DNA from: Rhodospirillaceae bacterium
GTDB lineage: Bacteria; Pseudomonadota; Alphaproteobacteria; Rhodospirillales; Rhodospirillaceae
Assembly: GCA_029243545.1 (NCBI GenBank)
Contig: JAQWRV010000019.1
Span: forward strand, 32,318-96,317
DNA: 64,000 nt
Reading direction: 5' to 3'
Below are positions 42,016 to 50,914 of the stretch, one piece after another. A model generated the notes under the pieces. The model was given only the letters and a program-made list of their open reading frames with translations, was not told the DNA's origin and did no database searches. How positions within the stretch are numbered: position 1 is the stretch's first letter; each line of letters opens with the position of its first letter. The position numbers and the translations under genes were made by a program.

Positions 42016-42813
42016 ATGAGACGCATCATCACAGTGGCATTTGCCTATTTAATATGGAGCACACCACTTTTGGCCGCCGATGGTGGCGTGTTGGTGTTTG
42101 GCGGCTCCGGTCAACTGGGCTCAGAGGTCGTCAAAGACCTGGTGGCAGCGGGTGAGGATGTGACCGTGATGGTCCGGCCAACCTCAAGCCGTACACGGCT
42201 TGAAGGCCTTGATGTGGGCTACGTTGTCGGAGATATGCTGTCCGATGCCGACATGGAGCGCATCCTCACTAAAACAGCTTACCGCGCTATTATCGATACC
42301 TCAGGTGCGCCGGTGATGGGGGGAGATCAAACGTTTTACGAAAAAAGTCAGCGTGTGGTTTCCAAATGGGCGGCCGCAGGAAATGTGGGACAAGTCATTC
42401 TTCATGGCGCGACTGGTGCCGGTGACAGCAGCGCTCTGATTATGTTTGAAAACGTTCCCGAACCACAACGCGTCGCCATTGGATCAAAAAGTATTGCGGA
42501 AGATATTCTCAAGGAGTCAGGCGTGCCGTACACCATAATCCGTCACCTCTCCCTCATGTCCATGGAGAACAAAGAATCCGGCTATGCCCGGCTGACAACC
42601 AATCAAATGGCCATTGGACCCGTGACCCGGGATGCCCTCGCGCGGCTGACCATGGAATGCTTGGATAATTCAGCCTGCATGAACATGACGTTCCACGCAA
42701 TTGATGATGATGTGGAATTGAAGGGACGTTTTACCAGCATTTGGGACCGCTACCGCACGTTCATCAAACCTTATGTGTTTGAAGCGCGGGCTGCAGCTGG
42801 TCAGGATCGGTAG
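42016..42813 (+). CDS. Exported NmrA-like atypical SDR (2)
   Basis: A 265-residue tandem paralog of the preceding gene, the same length and alignable without visible gaps. Signal peptide MRRIITVAFAYLIWSTPLLA is followed by ADGGVLVFGGSGQLGSEVVK, MVRPTSSRTRLEGLDVGYVV and ILHGATGAGDSSAL. The two N-terminal arginines lack the rest of a Tat motif. AGGGA precedes the ATG. The conserved MECLDNSAC and MTFHA-DDDVEL blocks in both copies contain a Cys that could matter in an oxidising compartment. Confidence 0.82.
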   Translation: MRRIITVAFAYLIWSTPLLAADGGVLVFGGSGQLGSEVVKDLVAAGEDVTVMVRPTSSRTRLEGLDVGYVVGDMLSDADMERILTKTAYRAIIDTSGAPVMGGDQTFYEKSQRVVSKWAAAGNVGQVILHGATGAGDSSALIMFENVPEPQRVAIGSKSIAEDILKESGVPYTIIRHLSLMSMENKESGYARLTTNQMAIGPVTRDALARLTMECLDNSACMNMTFHAIDDDVELKGRFTSIWDRYRTFIKPYVFEARAAAGQDR

Positions 42814-42818
42814 ACCTA

Positions 42819-43199
42819 TTATGCGCATACCCTAGGTGATGCTGGCGATGGCCCTGGTCGCACCAGCTTGGGCTGTAGCACGGTGCGCCGCTCACCGATT
42901 TAGGGATTGCCCCACGTCTCCAGCAGCTTTCCGGTTTCCAAATCCGAATAGAATATTCTGACTAGCGACTTGGTCTCTTAGCGATGTTCACGGACCCTGT
43001 AAGCGATACCAACGTGCATGTTCCAAAAGGGTGTTAGGGCGTAGTCCTTCAGCCCTTTGCCAACAGCGTTGATGAACCAGAATACCGGGCGGTCATCCAT
43101 AGTGTAGTTAAGCTTACGATTAATGAGGTGAAGGCCTTCGGGCCTGGCCGGATCGAGCAACGTGGCCGCCGAGCCCCCTTGAAGTGTTCTGCGTTTCAT
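42819..43199 (-). pseudogene. DUF1838-family pseudogene
   Basis: Minus-strand reading from ATG 43199 gives MKRRTLQGGSAATLLDPA and RKLNYTMDDRPVFWF, then FWNMHVGIAYRVREHR, the N-terminal part of DUF1838 proteins. An in-frame stop follows, after which the same frame continues with FYSDLETGKLLETWGNP, a second stop where Tyr is expected, then IGERRTVLQ. Two nonsense changes and loss of the C-terminal half mark a decayed gene. The original function is unknown. Confidence 0.7.
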
Positions 43200-43284
43200 C
43201 AAATAGCCCCCCTGCTTTGCGGCTAACTTACATCACAGCCGTGTGCGGGATACGGTGTTCGTCAGGATGGTGGGGAGAGAGTAA

Positions 43285-44727
43285 ATGAAGTTGAAATTTA
43301 TCTGGACTATATTGGCACTGACCTTGGCAGGTTGCGCGGCGGACATAACGCAAGAACGGGTCACCGCAATTACCGGCGCAACTCTTCTAGATGCTACTCA
43401 ACAAATCGGGAATGCGACGGTCGTGTTTTCCGGTGACACAATTACAGCCGTGGGAACTAACGTAAGTATACCCACCGGCGCAACGGTGATCGATGGCGCA
43501 GGTAAGTTCCTCATCCCCGGGTTGTGGGATGCCCATGTGCATTTGTCCTACTACCCAGACCTGGGCACCGACCACTCCTACCCCTTGTTCATCGCCAACG
43601 GCATTACCGCCGTGCGCGATACCGGTGGTTTGCTCGATATCGTACTGCCCATGCGGGAGGCCGCCCGCTCACCCGGCGCTATTGCGCCACGGGTTTATGT
43701 AGCTGGACCCTTGGTCGACGGCGCGCAACGAGTTTACGCCGGGCTTAATGGCCGTCCCAACATATCCGTTGGAATCAACTCACCAGAGGAAGCGCGCGCG
43801 CAGATCGATGCGCTGCATGCAGCCGGTGTGGACCTAATTAAACTTTATGAAATGAATACGCATGAAAACTTTGCGGCAGCGGCGGCGCGGGCGAATGAAT
43901 TAGGTCTGCCCGTCACATCCCACGTGCCACTGAGTATGGATACGATGGAGGCGGCCATCGCCGGCATCGATGGTATCGAGCATATGCGTAATTTGGAACA
44001 GTCCTGTGCCGCCGACCACGAGGCCCGCCTCCAAGCCCGCCGCCAAGTGCTGGCCGACGGCAAGAACGAAGACGGCGGCACCTTGCGCAGCGCCATTCAT
44101 AATCAGTTCCGCACCGAAGCTATAAAATTGCAGGATGCAGAGCGGTGTAACGAGGTCATCGCCACCCTCGCCCGCGAGGAGGTATTTCAAACGCCGACGC
44201 TGACGGTCAACACCATCTTCACCGAGCGCTTGTTTTCGCAGCCACACTGGCAAGAAACTTTCGTGTATTTACCGCCCGTTGTCCAAGAACAATGGGCGAC
44301 GGGAGCCACCGGCTTTGCCAGAAGTATGCAACGCAGTGAGGCAGGTGAAGCGCTGACCGCATGGAGCTACAGCATGATTCCAATGCTGCACGACGGCGGG
44401 GTGAAAATCATGGCCGGGACGGACAACCCCATCGGGTTTCTCACGCCGGGTTTCAGCCTGCACGAAGAACTCGCGTTTCTCGTCAAAGCCGGCCTGACAC
44501 CCATGGAAGCGTTGACCGCCGCCACATTGCGCCCGGCGGAGTTCATGCGCATTGCCGACAAAACGGGCACGGTGGGGCCGGGAAAATGGGCGGACCTGGT
44601 GCTGCTCGACGCCGACCCGCGCGCCAACATCCTCAACACGCAACGCATCAACACGGTGATCAAAGCCGGGCGCGTGTTCGACCGGGCCGCGTTAGACAGA
44701 TTGCTGGAGGGGTTAAAGAGCGAGTAA
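43285..44727 (+). CDS. Amidohydrolase-family lipoprotein
   Basis: A 480-residue metal-dependent amidohydrolase (imidazolonepropionase/prolidase-like). The lipoprotein signal MKLKFIWTILALTLAGC has lipobox LAGC. The metal-binding HxH is in GLWDAHVHLSYYPD; further family blocks are VDLIKLYEMN (carboxylated-Lys region), GLPVTSHVPLS, GIEHMRNL, GVKIMAGTDNPIG and GPGKWADLVLLDADP. It would hydrolyse an amide or lactone at the cell envelope. GGAGAG precedes the ATG. Neighbours give no clear substrate. Confidence 0.9.
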   Translation: MKLKFIWTILALTLAGCAADITQERVTAITGATLLDATQQIGNATVVFSGDTITAVGTNVSIPTGATVIDGAGKFLIPGLWDAHVHLSYYPDLGTDHSYPLFIANGITAVRDTGGLLDIVLPMREAARSPGAIAPRVYVAGPLVDGAQRVYAGLNGRPNISVGINSPEEARAQIDALHAAGVDLIKLYEMNTHENFAAAAARANELGLPVTSHVPLSMDTMEAAIAGIDGIEHMRNLEQSCAADHEARLQARRQVLADGKNEDGGTLRSAIHNQFRTEAIKLQDAERCNEVIATLAREEVFQTPTLTVNTIFTERLFSQPHWQETFVYLPPVVQEQWATGATGFARSMQRSEAGEALTAWSYSMIPMLHDGGVKIMAGTDNPIGFLTPGFSLHEELAFLVKAGLTPMEALTAATLRPAEFMRIADKTGTVGPGKWADLVLLDADPRANILNTQRINTVIKAGRVFDRAALDRLLEGLKSE

Positions 44728-44882
44728 ATCTGTTGACCGTTTTAAAATGGAGTTGTGGCTCAGCATTTACTGTAAAAACATAGTTCAATTATGAGCATGC
44801 GACTTATCCAGATTCACACCCTTCTAGATTCTGCCTAACCGGCAGTTTATGGGCAAGACCAATCCGTTTTGAGCCTCAAACT

Positions 44883-46397
44883 CTACACCACCGCACAGAC
44901 GGTTTTCGTTTCCAGATAATTCTCCACTGCCTGCTGGCCTGAGTCGCGGCTCCAACCAGATTCCTTATAACCGCCGATGGGCAAGCTGGCATCGAACATC
45001 AGGTGGCAGTTAATCCATACTGTACCGGCCTTGATATCCGCAGCCAGGCGCGTGGCCTTGGAAATATCTTGCGTCCATACGCTGGCAGCCAAGCCATAAC
45101 GGCTGCCGTTGGCAATCGCCGGCACATCATCCATGGAATCTATGGGCGCAGCGACCACAACAGGGCCGAAGATTTCTTCCTGCACTACGGCCATATCCTG
45201 ACGGGTGTTCGCGATGACTGTGGGGGAAATAAAGGTGCCGTTGTCGCCGAGTTGTTCACCGCCTGTGACGATTTCCGCGCCGTCGGAAACACCGCCGTCG
45301 ATGAAGCCTTTGACGCGGTCGGCTTGAATTTTTGACACCATGGGTCCGATTTGGGTGGCGGGATCAAGCCCGTGCCCCATTTGCATGCTCTTGGCGATGT
45401 CAGCAATGCCGGCGACCACGTTGTCGAAGGCTTTCTTCTCTACGTAGAGGCGCGAACCGGCGACACAGACCTGTCCACCGTTAAAGAAGATGGCATTGGC
45501 GGCGCCAGGAATAGCCAACTCCATTTCAGCATCGGCCATAACCACGGACGGGGACTTGCCGCCCAGTTCAAGTGCAACTTTTTTCATATTGCCTTTGGCC
45601 GCGTCGATGATTTTCTTACCCGTGGCGGTGGAACCGGTGAAGGCGATTTTGTCCACGTCCATATGTTCGGCCAGGGCCTGCCCGGCCTCGGGCCCAAGGC
45701 CGGTGATGACGTTGAACACGCCCGGCGGCAAGCCCGCTTCCATGATCAGTTCACCCAAGCGGATGGCCGTTAGTGATGTAGCTTCAGCCGGTTTCAAGAT
45801 CATCGAACAGCCGGCGGCCAAACACGGTGCTATCTTCATGGCTTCCAGGACCAGAGGACTATTCCAGGGGGTAATGGCACCAACCACGCCAATAGGCTCT
45901 TTCAACGTGTAGGCATGCATGCGCTTGCCTTCGGGCTGGTAGTTGATCGACGACGTGATGGTCTGACCTTCGATTTTGCTGGTCATGCCCGCGAAATAAC
46001 GGAACTGCTGGGCCGCGCCTGGAATTTCCGCCCAGCGCCCGATGAATAATGGCTTGCCTTGATCGAGTGTTTCCAGCTCAGCCAGTTCATCAATGTTGGC
46101 TTCAACCAGTTCACTGACCTTCCAAAGTAAGCGGCCCCGGTCATCTGGGGTCATGTTGCGCCACACACCGCTTTCGAAACTGTCGCGGGCGGCTTTAACG
46201 GCAGCGTCCACATCGGCCTTCGCGCCTTTCGGAATGGTGCCGTTGACGGCGCCGGTGGCAGGGTCTTTGGAGTCCAAACGCTCGCCGCTCTGGGCTTCAA
46301 CCCATTCGCCATTGATGAGCATGTTCTTGGCAGGTGTTTTCAGGAAAGATTGCGCGCCTTCGGTTTGCGGCGCGACCTCATTGAGGACGACGTTCAT
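44883..46397 (-). CDS. Aldehyde dehydrogenase (phenylacetaldehyde/betaine-aldehyde type)
   Basis: A 504-residue aldehyde dehydrogenase: GAITPWNSPLVLEAMKIAPC, FTGSTATGKKIIDAAKG, ELGGKSPSVV, the nucleophile in NGGQVCVAGSR and the C-terminal PIGGYKESGWSRDSG. The ATG at 46397 has AAGGGAG upstream; the in-frame extension to 46472 lacks family sequence. It oxidises aldehydes to acids with NAD(P). It is isolated from other minus-strand genes by a 345-base gap upstream. Confidence 0.93.
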   Translation of the reverse strand: MNVVLNEVAPQTEGAQSFLKTPAKNMLINGEWVEAQSGERLDSKDPATGAVNGTIPKGAKADVDAAVKAARDSFESGVWRNMTPDDRGRLLWKVSELVEANIDELAELETLDQGKPLFIGRWAEIPGAAQQFRYFAGMTSKIEGQTITSSINYQPEGKRMHAYTLKEPIGVVGAITPWNSPLVLEAMKIAPCLAAGCSMILKPAEATSLTAIRLGELIMEAGLPPGVFNVITGLGPEAGQALAEHMDVDKIAFTGSTATGKKIIDAAKGNMKKVALELGGKSPSVVMADAEMELAIPGAANAIFFNGGQVCVAGSRLYVEKKAFDNVVAGIADIAKSMQMGHGLDPATQIGPMVSKIQADRVKGFIDGGVSDGAEIVTGGEQLGDNGTFISPTVIANTRQDMAVVQEEIFGPVVVAAPIDSMDDVPAIANGSRYGLAASVWTQDISKATRLAADIKAGTVWINCHLMFDASLPIGGYKESGWSRDSGQQAVENYLETKTVCAVV

Positions 46398-46743
46398 GAC
46401 GGATGCTCCCTTGTGAGATTGTACGTGCTTGTTATGGGAGGACTTTAGGCTAGTCTGGCAGGTGCGGCACACACCGATGACCAGTTCGCCGCAGGGTGGA
46501 CTCGCATCGGACTGGTGCGAGTACCCGCGGGCGCTTCTACGCGGTGCCGGGGCGCCAAATGAATGGCATAAATGGCAATGGCGATATTGGTGGCGTTGAT
46601 CACTTCGTTGGTGACCGTATTTCCACCCCGCACTTCAAGACATTGCAGAGCTTCGGGCTCAGGAGAGATCGTGTTGATGGATCGGTTCTATAGTGATGGG
46701 CCAGGGGCTCTACAATTATTAGACGCCGCGCCCCGCTTAGAGG
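46398..46743. other. Intergenic gap without recognised gene
   Basis: 346 bases between the aldehyde dehydrogenase start and the end of the exported 'PAGTF' protein. A 62-codon minus-strand ORF (46445-46633) exists but resembles nothing known and has no start signal. I see no RNA gene; the aldehyde dehydrogenase promoter should lie here. Confidence 0.4.
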
Positions 46744-47511
46744 TTATGGCCCGGTCTCAAACCGTGTCAGCCGATACTCGCGGCCGTTGGAAGGCACAAT
46801 GTAGCGCACCAGAATGAGGTCATCACTCCACAGCCAGATGCCATAACGGCCGCCGTAGAAGGTGTAGTAATCGGCTTCGAAGGTCCCCGCCGGGGTCTCC
46901 ACCGTTTCAGTACCTTTGAAATCCACCGCGTTGCTCTGGAACATGCCGATGCCCTGCACGCCGGTACTACCCGTGGTCACCATATTGTACAGCGGTCGGG
47001 TTTGCGGGCCAGGTTTCAACTTGTCGAAATGCCAGACCTGCCAGCCCTCGACGATGACCGGGTGCAGGCGCAGGGAAAACAAATCGGGCACGGTCACATC
47101 ATGGGTGGCGTGACCAAGAGGGCCAACTACGTCGTTATGGAGGATATCGCTACCGTTTGCAGCGCCCTTCTCGACCCAGAACCGCGCAGCGCCACGATAC
47201 TCTCCAAAGCGCCAGAACGAAGAATATGCATCAAGTGGGCGGTGGCGGGCATCAACACGCATGATGACGTTGGACTGATGCCCATGCTCGCGCAAATCGA
47301 CCACGGTTTCCACCGTACGAGTGCCGTCGGGATGAATAGTAATGGTCCAGTCTTCCGTGCCGCGCACGATGTCGGAATCCATTAAGCCGTAGTCGTAGGA
47401 ACCCTTGTACCAACGGACGTTTGCTTGGGGCGTATCAGGAGACTGGGCAAGCCCTTCGGGACTTACCATCGATGCGAATAGTAAGGCGGTCACAGCCAGC
47501 ACGTGGCGCAT
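46744..47511 (-). CDS. Exported 'PAGTF' family protein, copy 3
   Basis: A 255-residue protein with signal peptide MRHVLAVTALLFASMVSPEG, the exported relative of the two cytosolic proteins at 36.2-37.6 kb. Corresponding blocks are TIHPDGTRTVETVVDL, HRPLDAYSSF, ETPAGTFEADYYTFYGG and IWLWSDDLILVRYIV. The last part resembles the C-terminal beta sheet of DUF3108-like proteins. The ATG at 47511 has GGGG 6 bases upstream; the longer frame to 47685 is not credible. Function unknown. Confidence 0.6.
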   Translation of the reverse strand: MRHVLAVTALLFASMVSPEGLAQSPDTPQANVRWYKGSYDYGLMDSDIVRGTEDWTITIHPDGTRTVETVVDLREHGHQSNVIMRVDARHRPLDAYSSFWRFGEYRGAARFWVEKGAANGSDILHNDVVGPLGHATHDVTVPDLFSLRLHPVIVEGWQVWHFDKLKPGPQTRPLYNMVTTGSTGVQGIGMFQSNAVDFKGTETVETPAGTFEADYYTFYGGRYGIWLWSDDLILVRYIVPSNGREYRLTRFETGP

Positions 47512-47606
47512 AAAATACCCCAATTGTTCACCCTCGAATTTATTCTGAGGGTCTAGAGTAGCCAGCAGGGATCCAGTTTGAAACCCTGGGTCCTCGCGGA
47601 AACCTT

Positions 47607-47645
47607 GTCCTCCGGCCGCATCTCGCGGACCGGGGGCCCGAGGAC
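47607..47645 (-). terminator. Long hairpin after the deacetylase-like gene
   Basis: GTCCTCCGGCC (47607-47617) and GGCCCGAGGAC (47635-47645) form an 11-bp stem with one mismatch, between the deacetylase-like gene and the exported PAGTF gene on the minus strand. No T-run follows, so it may be a weak terminator or an mRNA-stabilising structure. Confidence 0.4.
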
Positions 47646-47665
47646 GACGGATTACATATAGCGCC

Positions 47666-48580
47666 CTACTTAATATGGCCCTCATTGTTGTTCATATACC
47701 ACTCAGCGATGCCTTCGCGGGTGGCAAACCAAACACCGTCTAGGCTTTTGGCGTATTCCAGGAACTCGGTGACGGCCCGGGCGCGATAAGCGCGGCCCGT
47801 TACGTGCGGGTGCAGGCCGACGTTCATCATCCGCCCGGAGCCGGACTCTGTGGCTTCCTGATGGAGCACGGTGAGTTCTTCTTTAAGAATGTCGCGCATC
47901 TCGTCGGTGGTATGGCCGCGCCGGGTGAGGATGGTAAAATCGTTAATCTCATTTGAGTACGGCGTTGAGACGATCGGCCCCGCATCAGTTTCCAGCATGT
48001 AGGGCTGGTCATCGTTCAGCAGATCACAAAAGAATATACAACCGTTTTCCGCCAGAATTTCGGGCGTGTTGGGTGTGCCGCGCAGAGATGACGACAACCA
48101 GCCCTTGGCCGGCTTGCCGTAGAACTTTTTGTATTCCCGCAAGGTGGCTTCAACAATCTCCCGCTCCTTGGCGAGGTCGCCTCCGAGACCGGTGAGCAAT
48201 TCGCCTTGCTCATAGTTGTGGGCGACCACTTCCCAGCCTTCGTCCTTGGGCACTTGGGCGATTTCTGGCCGCTCCAGCAACGTCTTGGCGTTGACGGTAC
48301 AGCCCGGGGCAACACCGGCTTTGCTAAACACATCAAACAAACGCCAGATGCCGACCCGCTGGCCATATTCCCGCCAGGTGAAGTTGGGAAAATCAGGGAT
48401 CCGGCCGGGGAGAACGTCGGGCAGGATGGGGGGGCCACCGGCGTAATACGCCTCGTCGGTATCCTTGGTCATATCCCAATGTTCAAGATTTAGGGTGAGA
48501 ATGAGCGCGACTTTATTATCGTCAGGCCATTTGAGCGGGCCACGCGTTGCGATGCCCGAAAAAGGATAACTCATTACCAA
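47666..48580 (-). CDS. Polysaccharide-deacetylase-fold hydrolase (PuuE-like)
   Basis: A 304-residue NodB-fold protein resembling the allantoinase PuuE group: VALILTLNLEHWDM in place of the usual deacetylase start, FTWREYGQRVGIWRLFDVF, VVAHNYEQGELLTG (metal His region) and GLHPHVTGRAYRARAVTEFL. Such enzymes hydrolyse amide or imide bonds in small molecules. The start is a TTG at 48580 with AGGAG 9 bases before it, or the ATG two codons later. It is encoded downstream of the FAD monooxygenase on the same strand. Confidence 0.82.
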   Translation of the reverse strand: MVMSYPFSGIATRGPLKWPDDNKVALILTLNLEHWDMTKDTDEAYYAGGPPILPDVLPGRIPDFPNFTWREYGQRVGIWRLFDVFSKAGVAPGCTVNAKTLLERPEIAQVPKDEGWEVVAHNYEQGELLTGLGGDLAKEREIVEATLREYKKFYGKPAKGWLSSSLRGTPNTPEILAENGCIFFCDLLNDDQPYMLETDAGPIVSTPYSNEINDFTILTRRGHTTDEMRDILKEELTVLHQEATESGSGRMMNVGLHPHVTGRAYRARAVTEFLEYAKSLDGVWFATREGIAEWYMNNNEGHIK

Positions 48581-48682
48581 GGTGACATACTCCTAAGTTT
48601 ATCAGCCACACAGTGCCCACCTTTAGATAGGCCCGGTGACGTTCAAACGATCTGAACTCGCTTACAACAAGCTGCTACGTAA

Positions 48683-49894
48683 CTATGTGATTTCATAGGA
48701 CTCGCGCACACTATCGATCATGGATGTGCGCATAAGAAATGGCCGGGACAATTCAGGGTCGGCAGCAGACTTCATATATTTTTCCTGCTGTTTTTTGTGA
48801 GACTCAGGGTCCTGCGCCTCAATGGCCTTCTTATTAGCAATAGATTGTTCCTGAACAAACTTTTTACAAATGATCCGGCGTTGGCGGTCGTACAGATCAA
48901 GAATGTCGTCATTGGCGTCGCCACGATCGATCATCATCAGTTTTTCGGCCAGATTGACGGCATCGTGAATACCTCCGTTCATGCCCATGCCGCCGAGCGG
49001 ATTGTTGACGTGGGCTGAATCCCCGCCGAGTAGGATGCGTCCGATGCGATATTGTTTCGCGACCCGCTGATGGACGTTATAGAGCGTGCGGTGGTCGACT
49101 TCGAAATCTTCGTCATTGTCCGCAAGGAAATGAAGACGTCCTTGTATGTAATCGTCGGACAACAAAGCGTCGTTGGACATGCCTGGGGGTGTCGGGAACA
49201 GGACGCGCCAGAGGTTGTTACAACGCAACAGCACGCACCACTCTTCTGGGTCGGCGATGTAATTGACCCAGGCCAGCCCCGGAAAGTGCTCTTCCAAGGG
49301 ATATGGCGTGCTGGCAACAAGAAATTTCTCGGGATAGGTGAATCCTTCAAAGTCGATTGCGGCCTTGCGGCGGATCGCGCTGTTAGCGCCGTCCCCACCG
49401 AACACGAGGGAGCCGCGAACATCTTCCCGGCCGCCGGGTGTATTGATGGTGACGGTGACTGAGGCGTCATCCTGAGCGACATTGTCGACCGTGCACTGAA
49501 ACCGCACCTCGGCGTGGGGCATGCCTTCGAGAATGCGGCAGACGATCCGCGTGAGGCGGAACTGTTCCGTTTGCAAACGATAGGGATGCCGTGTCGCGTC
49601 GCTGAGAACGGTCATATCGAAATCTGCATATTCACCAGTACGGCGGTCGCGGTACTGGTAGTTGGGCACTTTCAATCCCGTACCAAGTAGTTCTTCGGTA
49701 ATCTCCAACTCATCAAGCATATCGAGGGTCGGCGGGTGCCACGTGGATGCGCGAAGGTCTTCCGGGAGTTCGGCCTCCGCTTCAAACATCACAACCGGGA
49801 TACCCTGCCGCGCCAAGTAGAGGGCCAGTGTGCAACCCACCGGTCCGGCACCGGCAATGATTACGGGGTCTTTACCTCTGAGATTTATAGACAT
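48683..49894 (-). CDS. FAD-dependent aromatic-type monooxygenase
   Basis: A 403-residue group A flavin monooxygenase (PheA/TfdB/PHBH fold). It has the N-terminal FAD motif PVIIAGAGPVGCTLALYLAR, the DG motif GSLVFGGDGANSAIRRKA and the GD motif RILLGGDSAHVNNPLGGMGM. It uses NAD(P)H and oxygen to hydroxylate an aromatic or similar compound. The flavin reductase gene is upstream on the same strand; group A enzymes reduce their own flavin, so that reductase may serve another oxygenase. Substrate unknown. Confidence 0.92.
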   Translation of the reverse strand: MSINLRGKDPVIIAGAGPVGCTLALYLARQGIPVVMFEAEAELPEDLRASTWHPPTLDMLDELEITEELLGTGLKVPNYQYRDRRTGEYADFDMTVLSDATRHPYRLQTEQFRLTRIVCRILEGMPHAEVRFQCTVDNVAQDDASVTVTINTPGGREDVRGSLVFGGDGANSAIRRKAAIDFEGFTYPEKFLVASTPYPLEEHFPGLAWVNYIADPEEWCVLLRCNNLWRVLFPTPPGMSNDALLSDDYIQGRLHFLADNDEDFEVDHRTLYNVHQRVAKQYRIGRILLGGDSAHVNNPLGGMGMNGGIHDAVNLAEKLMMIDRGDANDDILDLYDRQRRIICKKFVQEQSIANKKAIEAQDPESHKKQQEKYMKSAADPELSRPFLMRTSMIDSVRESYEIT

Positions 49895-50068
49895 GATAAC
49901 AGCGTCCCATCATATTGGGAGAAGGCAGATTGAATTTCTGCATTTCACCCATTCTTTAGCCTGTGTTTGTAGCATCGCGACAGCCCACGACAAGATGAGG
50001 CCTTGGGTTGTTCACATCGTTATCAGTATTTCGGACCTATCGCCAGTGAGTGAACACTGGGCTTCAGG

Positions 50069-50623
50069 TCAGGCGGGACCCAGGCTGTGGAATGCGCCGG
50101 CGTGGAACAACAGCGGCGCCTTTCGCAGGTTAAATACCCGCCGGACACGGCCAACGATAATGTCGTGGTCTCCCCCCGGATGACGCGCATGGACCTGACA
50201 CTCCAGGTACGCCACGCAGCCATCAATAATTGGAACATCCTGAAGACCGGCATGGGTGGTTACGCCTTTAAACTTGGTCTCGGACCGGGATCTCGCAAAT
50301 TGCGTCGCTAAATCCTCTTGGTCAGCGGCAAGGACATTAACAACAAACGGGTCGTCGGGCTGAAAGCACGAGAAACTTGGTGTTGTCTTCGCAATGCTCC
50401 ATAGAATTAGTGGTGGTTCCAACGACAGCGAGTTGAACGAATTGACCGTGATTCCGACGCGCTCCCCGTCTGGCGCGACGGTGGTTACGGTAGTGACACC
50501 TGTACAAAATTGCCCGAGAGCGTTGCGGAAGGCTGTCCGCGAGTCCTCATCCCCGGACGGATTGAATCCAATCTGCCCTCCGATGGTCAGGTCTAACTCT
50601 GGCTGTGCTAAATTTTCAGTCAC
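50069..50623 (-). CDS. Flavin reductase-like FMN-binding protein
   Basis: A 184-residue split-barrel flavin reductase (HpaC type). It shows FRNALGQFCTGVTTVTTVAP, GERVGITVNSFNSLSLEPPL, FVVNVLAADQEDLATQFA and GGDHDIIVGRVRRV. It reduces free FMN/FAD with NAD(P)H for a two-component monooxygenase. It is divergent from the IclR regulator gene, with the putative IclR operator between them, so the two are likely co-regulated. Confidence 0.9.
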   Translation of the reverse strand: MTENLAQPELDLTIGGQIGFNPSGDEDSRTAFRNALGQFCTGVTTVTTVAPDGERVGITVNSFNSLSLEPPLILWSIAKTTPSFSCFQPDDPFVVNVLAADQEDLATQFARSRSETKFKGVTTHAGLQDVPIIDGCVAYLECQVHARHPGGDHDIIVGRVRRVFNLRKAPLLFHAGAFHSLGPA

Positions 50624-50772
50624 GACGGAAACCGTTTTAAAGGTGCCACAGGCCTTCTGTCCATGTGGTTATTCATCAACAAACCACACTAAGTCGATGA
50701 TGTGAGGCTTTTTCCTTAACGTCCCAGAGAATAAAGATGGCTTGCCCCAGACCGGCGGACTTCAAAAAGTAA

Positions 50773-50811
50773 TGTCCACCTGGTAGACAGTGCTGCTGCT
50801 ACCCCTATAAT
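50773..50811 (+). promoter_or_regulatory. Promoter and overlapping operator-like repeat for the IclR gene
   Basis: TAGACA (50784-50789) and a perfect TATAAT (50806-50811) are separated by 16 bases, forming a good sigma-70-type promoter about 100 bases before the IclR gene. The imperfect palindrome TGTCCACCTGGTAGACA (50773-50789) overlaps the -35, as expected for autoregulation. It may also control the divergent flavin reductase gene. Confidence 0.6.
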
Positions 50812-50914
50812 CCTACATTCATAAAGCGGTCTTATGCCGCCGCACTGTGGTCACGCCCCTGCGCTCTGTCCATTCTTGAGGCCGGCCCAATAAAATGACG
50901 CACGGATACACTAC

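Noticed and set aside
42016..42090. Twin-arginine (Tat) signal on the second NmrA-like protein (MRRII)
   Set aside because: Only the RR pair is present; the surrounding Tat consensus and the usual longer n-region are missing.
42978..43202. Initial idea that this ORF is a fragment of the 'PAGTF' family (shared TMDD)
   Set aside because: The downstream frame (FYSDLETGKLLETW, after a stop) and NYTMDDRPVFWF fit DUF1838 much better; the TMDD match is coincidental.
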